DNA from: Stomoxys calcitrans
Taxonomy: Eukaryota > Arthropoda > Insecta > Diptera > Muscidae
Length of the DNA stretch: 64,000 nt
Assembly: GCF_963082655.1 (NCBI RefSeq)
Contig: NC_081552.1
Location: 51,736,946-51,800,945, forward strand
Direction: 5' to 3'
Below are positions 45,957 through 56,946 of this stretch, one piece after another; position 1 is the stretch's first letter, and the number at the start of each line of letters is the position of its first letter. Both the position numbers and the translations under genes were made by a program. Under the pieces are notes generated by a model. That model was given only the letters and a program-made list of their open reading frames with translations, did not search any database and was not told the origin of the DNA.

Positions 45957-46774
45957 TGATTAGTGTGGATTTGAAAGAGACCCCTGAGCATCTTGATCGC
46001 CACCTTCAAAATGCTTGCCATTAAAGGTATTATTTCAGGATCCGCCCTCTAAATTCCCTTCAAACCGGCCATGTTTGCCTACTATGGCATTAAGTTGCTC
46101 AAAAAATAGGTATTTGAAAGTAGAAAACGAATTTGCTATCCAATTTTGAGGACAAGTGTTTGGGGGTCGTCTCACCCTATAAGCCCCCCCTAAACCGATG
46201 GCTCAAATAAAAGAAACTTAAGAGTAGAGAACGATGCTGATATTTGTTCAGGGCTAAGTGTATGGTGGCCGCCCACCCTAGATACCCCTTAAAGTAGACG
46301 TATTTGTGGATTATGACTGCAAGGGGGCTCAAATCTGATATCTGTTTTATGGCCAAGTATTTCAGGGATACCCCACCTCATAAACTCCCCCTAAACTACA
46401 CATATATACCGACTTTAGCAATATGTAGCTTAAATGTGGTTTTTGGGAGTAGAGTATGAATCTGATATCCACTTTCTGGGCAAAGGATTTGGTACTACGC
46501 CATGAAAAACTTCTTCGTTCCGTTCGGACTCGGCTATAAAAAGGAGGCCCCTTATCATTGAGCTTAAAACTTGAATCGGACTGCACTCATTAATATGTGA
46601 GAAGTTTGCCCCTGTTCCTTAGTGGAATGTTCATGGGAAAAACTTGCATTTGTGCAATTTGCATATAGGGGGGCCGCGCCACCTCCAAAACACGCCAAAT
46701 ATTGATATAACCAATAATGACAATATGGTGCTCAAATGAAAGGTATTTGAGACTAGATCAATAAATCTGATATA
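45957..46774. repeat. Helitron-like repeat units interrupted by a SINE fragment
   Basis: Units with 'aggtatttgaaagtagaaaa' and 'agtgtttgggggtcg' resemble the ~130-bp array of copies 1 and 2. They are interrupted by SINE sequence at 46486-46672, and the array resumes to the mariner at 46775. Confidence 0.55.
46486..46672 (+). mobile_element. SINE fragment (3' part)
   Basis: 'actacgccatgaaaaacttc', 'tcggactcggctataaaa', 'ttgaatcggactgcactcat' and 'ttccttagtggaatgttcat' parallel 17680-17830. It carries an extra stretch ('ggaggccccttatcattgag') missing from that copy. The tRNA-like head is absent. Confidence 0.7.
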
Positions 46775-48082
46775 AAGGGTGATTTTTTTGAGGTTAGAAT
46801 TTTCATGCATTAGTATTTGACAGATCACGTGGGATTTCAGACATGGTGTCAAAGAGAAAGATGCTCAGTATGCTTTGACATTTCATCATGAATAGACTTA
46901 CTAACGAGCAACGCTTGCAAATCATTGAATTTTATTACCAAATTCAGTGTTCGGTTCGAAATGTGTTTCGCGCTTTACGTCCGATTTATGGTCTACATAA
47001 TCGACCAAGTGAGCAAACAATTAATGCGATTGTGACCAAGTTTCGCACTCAGTTTACTTTATTGGACATTAAACCAACCACACGAATGCGTACAGTGCGT
47101 ACAGAAGAGAATATTGCGTCTGTTTCTGAGAGTGTTGCTGAAGACCGTGAAATGTCGATTCGTCGCCGTTCGCAGCAATTGGGTTTGTGTTATTCGACCA
47201 CATGGAAGATTTTACGCAAAGATCTTGGTGTAAAACCGTATAAAATACAGCTCGTGCAAGAACTGAAGCCGAACGATCTGCCACAACGTCGAATTTTCAG
47301 TGAATGGGCCCTAGAAAAGTTGGCAGAAAATCCGCTTTTTTATCGACAAATTTTGTTCAGCGATGAGGCTCATTTCTGGTTGAATGGCTACGTAAATAAG
47401 CAAAATTGCCGCATTTGGAGTGAAGAGCAACCAGAAGCCGTTCAAGATCTGCCCATGCATCCCGAAAAATGCACTGTTTGGTGTGGTTTGTACGCTGGTG
47501 GAATCATTGGACCGTATTTTTTCAAAGATGCTGTTGGACGCAACGTTACGGTGAATGGCGATCGCTATCGTTCGATGCTAACAAACTTTTTGTTGCCAAA
47601 AATGGAAGAACTGAACTTGGTTGACATGTGGTTTCAACAAGATGGCGCTACATGCCACACAGCTCGCGATTCTATGGCCATTTTGAGGGAAAACTTCGGA
47701 GAACAATTCATCTCAAGAAATGGACCGGTAAGTTGGCCACCAAGATCATGCGATTTGACGCCTTTAGACTATTTTTTGTGGGGCTACGTCAAGTCTAAAG
47801 TCTACAGAAATAAGCCAGCAACTATTCCAGCTTTGGAAGACAACATTTCCGAAGAGATTCGGGCTATTCCGGCCGAAATGCTCGAAAAAGTTGCCCAAAA
47901 TTGGACTTTCCGAATGGACCACCTAAGACGCAGCCGCGGTCAACATTTAAATGAAATTATCTTCAAAAAGTAAATGTCATGGACCAATCTAACGTTTCAA
48001 ATAAAGAACCGATGAGATTTTGCAAATTTTATGCGTTTTTTTTTAAAAAAAAAAGTTTTCAAGCTCTTAACAAATCACTCTT
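46775..48082 (+). mobile_element. Intact mariner element (DD41D type), 1308 bp
   Basis: Flanked by TA at 46773-46774 and 48083-48084. The terminal inverted repeats start AAGGGTGATTT on the left and AAGAGTGATTT read inward from the right, with further partial matching. Total length and single transposase frame are typical of mariner. It sits in Helitron-like repeat units on the left. Confidence 0.88.
46888..47973 (+). CDS. Mariner transposase, DD41D
   Basis: A full-length 361-aa transposase that would cut the element at its inverted repeats and insert it at TA. Residues 1-115 are the paired helix-turn-helix DNA-binding part (e.g. MNRLTNEQRL and the RRRSQQLGLCYSTTWKILRK stretch, 92-111). The catalytic triad is D159 (FSDEAHFW), D252 (QQDGATCHTA) and D294 (TPLDYFLWG). 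There are 41 residues between the last two, whereas classical mariners have 34. DD41D is the signature of the basal 'rosa' mariners reported from tephritid flies. No stop, frameshift or missing catalytic residue is seen, so it may be active. The start is the first ATG, 113 bp inside the left end. A conserved C-terminus ends 30 codons after RMDHLRRSRG-like residues near 342-351. Confidence 0.95.
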   Translation: MNRLTNEQRLQIIEFYYQIQCSVRNVFRALRPIYGLHNRPSEQTINAIVTKFRTQFTLLDIKPTTRMRTVRTEENIASVSESVAEDREMSIRRRSQQLGLCYSTTWKILRKDLGVKPYKIQLVQELKPNDLPQRRIFSEWALEKLAENPLFYRQILFSDEAHFWLNGYVNKQNCRIWSEEQPEAVQDLPMHPEKCTVWCGLYAGGIIGPYFFKDAVGRNVTVNGDRYRSMLTNFLLPKMEELNLVDMWFQQDGATCHTARDSMAILRENFGEQFISRNGPVSWPPRSCDLTPLDYFLWGYVKSKVYRNKPATIPALEDNISEEIRAIPAEMLEKVAQNWTFRMDHLRRSRGQHLNEIIFKK

Positions 48083-48110
48083 TATGTGCGTCTATCTCAT
48101 TGTCAAAAAA

Positions 48111-48390
48111 ACCTCATTTGTGCTCATTTGTTAACCGATTCTCTCATGATTTGGCAGGAAGGATTTTCTTATGACTCTCGACATTATAAGTGAATTTCAT
48201 GAAAATCGGATCAGATTTAGATATAGCTGCCATATCTTATATATAAAAAATCAATTTGTGTTTGTTTTTCGGTTTGTTTGTTTGTATTTTGTATGTTTGT
48301 TTGTGCGTTCCTTTTTGGATTCAAAAGCGGCTGAACGGATATTTTTGAAATTTTCACAGATGCGTAAACTTTTATGGAATTAAAAGTCAT
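48111..48390 (+). mobile_element. Family C fragment with a Helitron-like 5' end inserted
   Basis: 48111-48233 is family C ('gttaaccgattctctcatga', 'ttagatatagctgccata'). At 48235 it changes to TCTTATATATAAAA and 'caatttgtgtttg', a TC-type Helitron start inserted after an A/T base. This runs through the conserved leader ('ctgaacggatatttttgaaa') and is lost by about 48390. Confidence 0.55.
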
Positions 48391-48640
48391 TCGCCGAAAC
48401 TTTTACTATAAAACAAAGATATTCGCAAAGACAACCACACTTTGAAGGCTTTGAAAGATGGGCATCGGCCTATGAATAGATTGTTGGCAATCAGTACAAA
48501 ATTCATCTCTGTCTTTATGACCAAATGTCACCGCCGATGGGCCAGTTCCTGCACACAAAAGCGACCACAATTTTCAAAAGAAAAAGTTGAAATATCTTTA
48601 CCATTTTAAAGAACAGAAAAATGTTTACAATTTTCGATTT
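48391..48640. other. Unassigned sequence
   Basis: No recognised repeat or coding frame. Confidence 0.3.
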
Positions 48641-49529
48641 TGAAAAAAAGTGGGTTGGACCCCCAAAAATAAAATCCTGGTTACGTCCCTTATGGGAGCT
48701 ATATCAAAATCAGATCCGATTTTTGTGAAATTTTGCACACGCACGCAAAATTTTTTTCTTGTCAAGGTTAGACTACCTTCAAATGTCATATCGTATGAAA
48801 GATATATATGGTGGCTATATCTAGATCTGATCTAGTAATATGCAACTTTATTGTACACAAAGATATAGTATTACTGCAAGCAACATATTTGGAGGCCAAC
48901 ACACCGTGTCGTGAGTTTATAGTAAAGTTGGCCAAAAATAGAAGGAGTTAACGTAGACGAATGAAACTTGGAACAGATGATTTTTTATTTTTATGGAAGA
49001 CTTGGGACCAAAAAATGGACCATTTAGGCACACATTTTAAAATTGATCCCATATAGACAAATCTTCCAATTTTACTTCCTTAGACCACAAAGTGCTCATT
49101 TTCTATCCGATTTCTCTCAAATATGATACAAAGACTACAAAGACATGCCAAATATGGGCCTAATCAGATAGTGTTTCTATATAGCTGTCATATAGATCGA
49201 TCTCGCGACTAATGGTTTTGGCCTATAAAAGACCAACTTTTCAGCCGATTGTGGATATTTGAATCAGTGAGTTATATTAAACCTCTCAAAGCCCGTATCG
49301 AATATGATCCAAATCGGACCACATTAGGATGTCATATCCAAATATGGCCCGATTGTCCGATCTTTCGATTTTGGGCCTCGGGACCATAAAATACACATAT
49401 GTCATCCGATTTCGCTGAAATTTAAAACAGAAATTTTTTTTAAACTTCTCTCTAAGCAAATTATGAGTCCAATCAGGTCATATTTGTGTATAGCCTTTAC
49501 AGCTCTTTAAACTATTTTTACTCGATATC
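48641..49529. repeat. Degenerate family D and B repeat units
   Basis: 48685-48840 has family D phrases ('atgaaagatatatatggtgg'). 48990-49500 has family B-like phrases ('tcatatagatcgatctcgcg', 'tccgatttcgctgaaattt'). Both are too decayed for ends to be placed. Confidence 0.5.
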
Positions 49530-50345
49530 TGATCCTTAAAATGTTTTTCCAGCTATATCAAGTTATAGACCGATTTGAACCAAATTTAGCACAGTTATTG
49601 GAAGTCATAACAAAACACGTCATGCAAAATGTCAGCCAAATCGGATAAGCATTGCGCCCTCTAGTGGCTTAAGAAATCAGTATTAAAGATCGGCAGCTAT
49701 ATGAGGTTTCAGACCGATTTGAACCATAATTATCACAGTAGTTCGAAGTCATAACGAAGCAAGCCATGCAAAATTTCAGCCAATTCGGATAATAATTGCG
49801 ACGTCTAGAGGCTAAAGAAGTCAAGACCTCAGATCGGTTTATATGACAGCTATATCATGTTATGGACTGATTTCAACAATACAAAGCACAGTTGTTGGAA
49901 ACCATAACAAAAAACCTCAAGCAAAATTTCAGCGAAACCGGATAAGAATTGTGCCCTCTAGAGGCTCAAGAAGTCAAGATCCAAGATCAGATATATCAAG
50001 TTATGAACCTATTCTGACCCATTTTCTCCTTTCGACAGACAGATGGACTGTCGGACAGACTGGTGGCCATGGCTAGATCAAGACGATCAATATTCTTCTA
50101 TTATATAAAAATGAAATTGTTGCGCTTTGTTTGTTTTTTAATTTGTTTGTCAGTTCCGTATAGACTCAAAAACGGCTGAACCGATTTTCATGAAATTTTT
50201 ACAGATAGTAGAGTTTGAGCCCCCGGTGAAGGGCTCAGATAAAATAAGAGAGTGAAAGAAGGCGCAACGGAGCGTGTCCTGTCCAGTTAGTAATATATAC
50301 CTTGTAGGGTGTTAGACGCATATTTCGAGGTGTTACAAACAGAAT
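49530..50345 (-). mobile_element. Family A element, left-end portion, interrupted by a small Helitron
   Basis: About three minus-orientation units ('gccaaatcggataagcattg', 'atcggtttatatgacagct'), then a GACAGACAGATGG-type run and 'ggctagatcaagacgatca'. The core is split at 50098 by the small Helitron-like element. It resumes at 50293 ('tataccttgtagggtgttag', 'gaggtgttacaaacagaatg'). Confidence 0.7.
50098..50292 (+). mobile_element. Short Helitron-like element (~195 bp)
   Basis: Starts 'ctattatataaaaatgaaat', has the leader 'cgtatagactcaaaaacggc' and ends 'gcgcaacggagcgtgtcctg' plus 'tccagttagt'. It keeps both ends of the longer copies and lacks the 130-bp array. It is inserted in the core of a family A element, so both insertion boundaries can be read. 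Confidence 0.65.
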
Positions 50346-50365
50346 GACGAAATTATTAGCTGGGC

Positions 50366-51572
50366 AGTTTAACAGGTGACGTGTGTCGTGTGGTTTCTGA
50401 TCACAATCGGGACATACATCTTGCACGTCGGCATCAATCCTTGCTCTGTAGGAGTTGAGCCAGAACTATTCTGGTTTGCAGGGAGAGGTCAATTTCTTCA
50501 GGTGCAATGGGAAGCGGACGTTCTCCAAGGACGACATTCACCCGGTAGCCGCATCTGCTATCGCAACTGTAGACTGTAGTGTAGAGATTCCTTCGGGGCC
50601 CAACGGGTGATTTGCCGCCACTGATGACATTCGTAACTTCGCCCAAGATAAATTGTGATGGCTGTCCACCGGCTCGGAGACCGCGGATACGACGAATGGC
50701 TCTCCTCCTTGCCATGTCACTCTCGGGATGTACAATAAATTGACGGTTAAACAATCTGGCGCATCTCTTCGAATCAGTCAAGGTTACGTCACCAAAAGTG
50801 ACTGAGGTCTTGTCATCCCGTCTACCGGGGTTCGAGAGTGACTTAACAGTAGACCACAGCTTGCCTAAACCGGTGTCTAAGTTACATAGCTCCAAGCGCT
50901 CCAGCCACAAATTCCGCTTATGTTCGTTGACTACCTTGTTTATTTCCAGATTAAACTCGCTGGTTCTGGGGTTAGTCGGGTCCGTTCAATGAATCCAATC
51001 ACGCTCGTCTGTGAGTGCCACTGCCTGCGACGGGAAATTGGGCCACACTTGGGGTATTTGACCGGCTGGTGTGAAGCGAGCGGCTGCTGCGTTAAAGATG
51101 TCTCGGAATTTCCTCTCGGCCACAAGCACATTAGCGGGGGGTGCCAGTTCACTGAAGCGGCGATTGGTGTACCCTCTGAAGCCAGCCTAATCGGCCTTCT
51201 TCTGATTGATAAACGTCCGGCGTTCAGAGGTTATGAGATCGGGTGGTCGGTCGATGATGAGAATTATGGGGAGCTTGTCTGATCCCAAAGAAATGACGGT
51301 TTGTCAGGATACGTCAATCAGAAGATCAGGGAATGCAACATAAATGACTGGCGAGCTGCTGTATCTCCTCGTTATCCTAGTGGGGGCATTCTCATTCACA
51401 GTGCAAAACGTGGAGTCTTCAAACTGCTCTGCAAAAGCTATGCCCCGCTGGTCGTTACTTAGGGGAGAATGCCAAGAAATGCAATGCGCATTTAAGTCTG
51501 CTAGAACCTGACGATTATGGGCAGATAGTAGACCACTTATGTCGGGGTTGTAAGTCTGGCCATTATTTGGGA
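50366..51572 (-). pseudogene. Jockey-like LINE remnant with the reverse transcriptase deleted
   Basis: In the minus sense, 51572-51230 encodes part of an AP endonuclease domain (LADLNAHCISWHS, then an in-frame stop, then GSDKLPIILIIDRPP). A frameshifted linker follows. The frame 50910-50434 carries LSNPGRRDDKTSV, MARRRAIRRIRG and NVISGGKS, and a GPEGIST motif is readable in another frame. Directly after this come C-terminal residues VNVVLGERPLP, APEEIDLSLQTR and a CPDCDQKPHDTRHLLNCP zinc motif near 50425-50370. The catalytic RT core (about 1.5-2 kb) is therefore missing between about 50590 and 50555. Stops and frameshifts make it inactive. Confidence 0.8.
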
Positions 51573-51923
51573 TTTAAAATTTTGCATTTCCCCAAAAAAC
51601 TTAAAAAACTCAAATTTGGCTCTTGACATTCATATTGTTTTGTCATTTCCCTATTTTATGTAAGCTAAAGACAAAACAATTTGCTTTTAAAAAAATTGGT
51701 TCCAGTTTTTCTTGCGTTTTCCCGTAAGGTATAAATGTCCACAAGAATTTGCACCTCAATATATATTCGGGTCAGTTGTAAGCCAATGTTATTGTTGTTT
51801 TTGCTGTTAGTATTGTTCACACTATGAATAAATAATTCCATTTCATTTCATCATAAATTTATACCACATTTGACCTTGCCAAAATGAAATCCCCAAAAGT
51901 ATGCTATAGCAAAAAAAAGTAAA
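51573..51923. other. Intergenic sequence, nothing recognised
   Basis: AT-rich with no repeat or frame that can be supported. Confidence 0.35.
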
Positions 51924-52452
51924 ACAAAATAAGTAAGTGCGTGGCCGGGCCGAATCTTATATACCCTCTACCATAGATCGCATTTGTCGAGTTCTTTGCT
52001 CGGTATCGCCTTTTAGGCAAACAAAGAATAATGAATAAGAACAATTATGCTATTGCAGCTATATCAGGTTATAGCCCGATTCGGACCATAAATGAATTGA
52101 ATGCTGAACATTGTAGAAGTCATTGTGTAATATTTCAGTCCATTCGTATGAGAAATGCGTCTTTTGGGGGCTCAAGCTATATCAAAACATGGACCGATTT
52201 TGCCCATTTACAATTCCAAATGACCTACATTAATAAGAAGTATTTGTGCAAAATTTCACAAGCCTAGCTTTATTCCTTCAAAAGTTAGCTTTCGACAGAA
52301 AGATGGACGGACATGGCTAGATCGACTTAAAATGTCATGACGATCAAGTATATATATATATATACTTTGTTGAGTCTTAGAAGCATATTTTGAGGTATTA
52401 CAAACAGAATGACTAGATTAGTATACTCCCACCCTATGGTGGAGGGTATAAA
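51924..52452 (-). mobile_element. Compact family A element with the array collapsed
   Basis: Both ends are present: GGCCGGGCCGAA with 'tataccctctaccata' at left, and 'gacgatcaag' with (TA)n and 'ccctatggtggagggtata' at right. Between them is only about one degenerate unit, giving ~530 bp against ~1.5-1.65 kb for the copies at 33343, 41511 and 55303. Confidence 0.8.
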
Positions 52453-53565
52453 AGTGCAAAACACACGCACACGCACACAAGTGCAAAAAACACAACAATT
52501 TTATGTCTATAAAGGGATTTAAATGTTGTTGTTTGGGGAAATTACTATTTTGTGTATGCGTAGGTCCTTTCCTGCATTTTTGTTCCTCAATATTTATAAA
52601 TAAAATGTTAAGGTGCGGGCAATGGAGGCTCTATAATAAGGCCAGATACCGAGTCTTTGCTAGTAGGAACAATTTTATCGGGGTGTTGGGTCTTAATGAA
52701 GATGAATGGAGAAAGCTGAAAAAATTATTTGGTTTTCTTCTTTTGGTTTGAGTTATGAAAGCTTTTATTGAATTTCTGTTTAACGATAGCCTTGGAGCAA
52801 AACATTTTGAGAACAGGATAATAAACACGGCACTTATTTTTTGTTTCTCTTTCTAATAGTCACAATTGCATTGGTGACCTAATTTTTGAAAATTATTAAT
52901 TTATTCTTTGCTTTATCGAATTTTCAGTGAACGGGTGTTGGTGTTAAAAACAACGATTGTAATTGCAGATTCTCCAAAAGTATTGCCATGTATAGAAATA
53001 TTAAAATGTTGACTAAATTTTGAAAGGCAATAAAATGGAAACATAGTTATTCTATGTTACTTAAACACAATTTTACCAAAAAATTTTACAAAAAAAAATC
53101 AAAAATTTTTTATATAAAAAAAAAAAATACGAATCAATTTTAACAAGTAATAAAATTGAAAAAATATATGTAACATAACAAGTCTTAAAAATTCGAAAAA
53201 TTGAAATAGAAACAATATTTGACAAATTTTTTTTTAGAAGTAAAATGTCCACCAATGTTTTCTTCAGGAATAAAATTATAAATTTTTCAAAATTTTAACG
53301 AAAATGTCAATGGAGATAAAATTTTGCAATTTTTTTTAAAGAATTATAGGGCGACCTAGGAATTATAGGGCGATCTAGGACTATAAAGCAAAAACACATT
53401 TTTTGCCAAGCTTAAAAAACTTTTTTTGTTCTTCTATTTGTAATAGAAACGGATAACCTTATGGCCTTCGCCAAACAATATCCGATCGTAGAAACAAAAT
53501 TGTTGATAAAAATAAAATTTCTGCAAAATCATTTGTAGCAAAAAAAAAAGGAAAATCGGTATATA
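52453..53565. other. AT-rich intergenic sequence
   Basis: Starts with a short CA/CGCA-type run (52460-52490). Part near 53240-53340 recalls the ~36-bp repeats. No gene recognised. Confidence 0.35.
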
Positions 53566-54425
53566 TAACAAGTAAAAACGCGTTAAGTTCGACCTGGCCG
53601 AACTTTGGATACCCACCACCTCGGGTTTCTATGTAAACCACCTTTCGTTAAAATCTGGTGAAAAATTCATACCTTATGCCCCATAGCAGCTATGTCGAAA
53701 TATGTTCCGTTTTGGACCAAATACTAATAAGTTATTGTTCTATTGTGTATAACAAAATATTGGTCTTTTTAAAAGCTATATCGATAAATAAACCGATCTG
53801 AACCATATACGACACGGATGTCGAAAAACCTAAGCCTAACATAAGTCACTGTGTCAAATTTCAGTGAAATGGGATTATAAATGCGCCTTTTATGGGCCCA
53901 AGTTTTAAAATAGAGATATTGGTAAATATGGCACCTATATCCTAATCTGGACCGATTTGGGCCAACTTGCAGACAAATGTAGAAGAGCCTAACACAGCTC
54001 ACTGTCCCAAATCTCTGTCCCAAATATGGCAACTATATTCAAATCAGGACCGATCTAGACCAAATTGAAGAAGAATGTCGCAGGGCCGAACACAACTCAC
54101 TGTTCCAAATTTCGGAGACATCGGACAATAAATGCGCCTTTTATGAGCGCAAAACCTTAAATCGAGATATCGGTTTATAGGATAGCTATATCCAAATCTG
54201 GGCCGATCTGAGTCAAATTGCAAAAAGATGTCGAGGGCCCTAACACAACTCACTGCCCCAAATTTCGGCAAAAACGGATAATAAATGTGGCTTTTTTGGT
54301 GGTAAGACCCCTAAATCAGCGGATCGGTCTATATGGGGGCTATATCAAGATATAGTCCGATATAGCCCAACTTCGAACCTAACCTGCTTATGGACAAAAA
54401 AGGAATTTGTGCAAAGTTTCTGCTC
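53566..54425 (-). mobile_element. Family B element, left end missing
   Basis: The plus strand opens with the right end ('aacaagtaaaaacgcg', 'gacctggccgaactttgg', 'tacccaccacctcgggt'). About five units follow ('cagctatatccaaatctggg', 'aactcactgccccaaatttc'). It stops inside the region that precedes the GTCY core. Confidence 0.7.
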
Positions 54426-54429
54426 AATA

Positions 54430-55302
54430 TCTTTATGTTGGGACCCCCTCCTTACCCTAAAAGTACGACCCGAAAATAATAGTGTACCAATTCGGACTAC
54501 GAATATCATATTAAAAATTGGATCCAAGTAACTGGGGAGCCACCCCGACCCCAAAACCCCCTAAAATAGGTTTATTAGACGATAATGACAATATGGGACT
54601 CAAATGAAAGGTTTTCGGGAGTAGATTACGAAAATGACCAGGAAGGAGGAAAAGGCTTTTAGTTTGTTGAAATTTGAAGGGGGCGGACTCTCACCCGTTA
54701 ACCCAAAAACATCACTTAAAATCGAAGGTGGACCGATAGGGACAATATGGGTATCAAGTAATAGGTATTGGAGAGTAGAATACGAATGTGGTATAAAAAA
54801 TTGGGATCAAGTATGCGAGGGTCGTCCAACCCAAAAAACTCCCTCAAACAAACATATTGGACGTAAGTACCAATTTGGGACTCAAATGAAAGATAATCGG
54901 GACTAAACTACGAATATGATATAAAAATGAGGTCCAAGTAATTGGTGGTCGCCCCACCCCCCAATGGGAATATAATTCGATCATAGCTAGATGGGCCTCA
55001 AATTAAAGGTATTTGGTAGCAGATTACGAATATGACATTAAACTTTGTGCCCAAGAATCTAGGTGGTGCTTTACCTCCTAAAGTCGCCTCCAATAGTTTA
55101 TTCGACCCATTAAAACAATGGGGGATCAAGTGATAGATATTTTTAAGTAGAGTACTATATTCAAATTTGTGCTCAAGTGGCAGATGGAGTGAGGCGCACA
55201 ATTCTCCTATAGACTCCCCCTACCAAACGGCTGTATACAGCAATTATGACAATATGGGGTTAAATTCAAAGTATAAGGTTGTGGACTGCGAATAAGATAT
55301 AT
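54430..55302 (+). repeat. Dispersed segment 2, left part
   Basis: Parallels 40980-41350: 'ccttaccctaaaagtacgac', 'gattacgaatatgacattaa', 'acccattaaaacaatggggg' and 'gcagatgga.tgaggcgc'. It includes Helitron-like units with 'gggactcaaatgaaagg'. It is interrupted at 55303 by a family A element that segment 1 does not have at this point. Confidence 0.6.
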
Positions 55303-56946
55303 TTTTATACCCTCCACCATAAGATGGGGGGTATACTAATTTCGTCATTCTGTTTGTAACTACTCGAAATATTCGTCTGAGACCCCATAAAGTATATATA
55401 TTCTTGATCGTCGTGACATTTTATGTCGATCTAGCCATGTCCGTCCGTCTGTCCGTCCGTCCGTCCGTCCGTCCGTCCGTCTGTCTGTCGAAAGCACGCT
55501 AACTTCCGAAGGAGTAAAGCTAGCCGCTTGAAAATTTGCACAAATACTTCTTATTAGTGTAGGTCGGTTGGTATTGTAAATGGGCCATATCGGTCCATGT
55601 TTTGATATAGCTGCCATATAAACCGATCTTGGGTCTTGACTTCTTGAGCCTCTAGAGTGCGCAATTCTTATCCGATTGGGTTGACATTTTGCACGACGTG
55701 TTTTGTTATGATATCCAACAACTGTGCCAAGTATAGTTTAAATCGGTTCATAACCTGATATAGCTGCCATATAAACCGATCTTGGGTCTTGACTTCTTGA
55801 GCCTCTAGCGTGCGCAATTCTTATCCGATCAGAATGAAATTTTGCACAACGTGTTTTGTTATGATATCCAACAACTGTGCCAAGTATGGTTCAAATCGGT
55901 CCATAACCTGATATAGCTGCCATATAAACCGATCTTGGGTCTTGACTTCTTGAGCCTCTAGAGTGCGCAATTCTTATCCGATTGAAATGAAATTTTGCAC
56001 GACGTGTTTTGTTATTATATCCAACAACAGTGCCAAGTATGGTTCAGATCGGTCTATAACCTGATATAGCTGCCATATAAACCGATCTTGGGTCTTGACT
56101 TCTTGAGCCTCTAGAGGGCGCAATTCTTATCCGATTGGAATGGAATTTCGCACGACGTGTTTCGTTATGATACCCAACAACTGTGTCAAGTATGGTTCAA
56201 ATCGGTCTATAACCTGATATAGCTGCCATATAAACCGATCTTGGGTCTTGACTTCTTGAGCCTCTAGAGGGCACAATTCTTATCCGATTTGAATGAATTT
56301 TTGCACGAAGTATTTCGTAATGATATCCAACAACTGTGCCAAGTATGGTTGAAATCGGTCCATAACCTGATATAGCGGTTATATAAACAGATCTGGGGAT
56401 TTGACTTCTTGAGCTTCTAGAGGGCGCAATTCCTATCCGATTTGGCTGAAATTTTGCATGACGTATTTTATTTTTACTTTCAACAACTGTGTCAAATAAG
56501 GTTTAAATCGGTTCATAACCAGATATAAACCGATTAGGGATCTTGACTTCTTGACCCCTAGAGGTCGCAATTATTATCCGATATGCCTGAAATTTTGTAC
56601 GATGGATCCTCTCATGACCATCAACAAACGTGTTTATTATGGTCTGAATCGGTCTATAGCCCGATACAGATCCCATATAAATCTTTCTCTCTATTTTACT
56701 TCGTGAGCACCAATGAGCGCAATTCTTATACGAATTGGCTGAAATTTTACACAGGTCTCCAGCATATAATTTAATTGTGGTCCGAACCGGACCATAAATT
56801 GATATCGTTTTAATAGCAGAGAAACTCTTTTCTTATATCCTTTTTTGCCTTAGAAGAGATGCCGGGAAAAGAACTCAACAAGTGCGATCCATGGTGGAGG
56901 GTATATAAGATTCGGCCCGGCCGAACTTAGCACGCTTTTACTTGTT
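55303..56946 (+). mobile_element. Complete family A 153-bp-repeat element
   Basis: Same build as 41511-43155: hairpin left end, (TA)n, core, an expanded (GTCY)n run at 55441-55489, about six to seven units of ~153 bp, and a right end with ATGGTGGAGGGTAT and TTCGGCCCGGCCGAA. The flanks T...T and the empty site in segment 1 (41325-41355) define the insertion. Units at 56380-56540 have partial deletions. Confidence 0.9.

Noticed and set aside
50920..51282. A 120-aa plus-strand frame as a gene
   Set aside because: It is the antisense of the jockey-like endonuclease/linker remnant on the minus strand.
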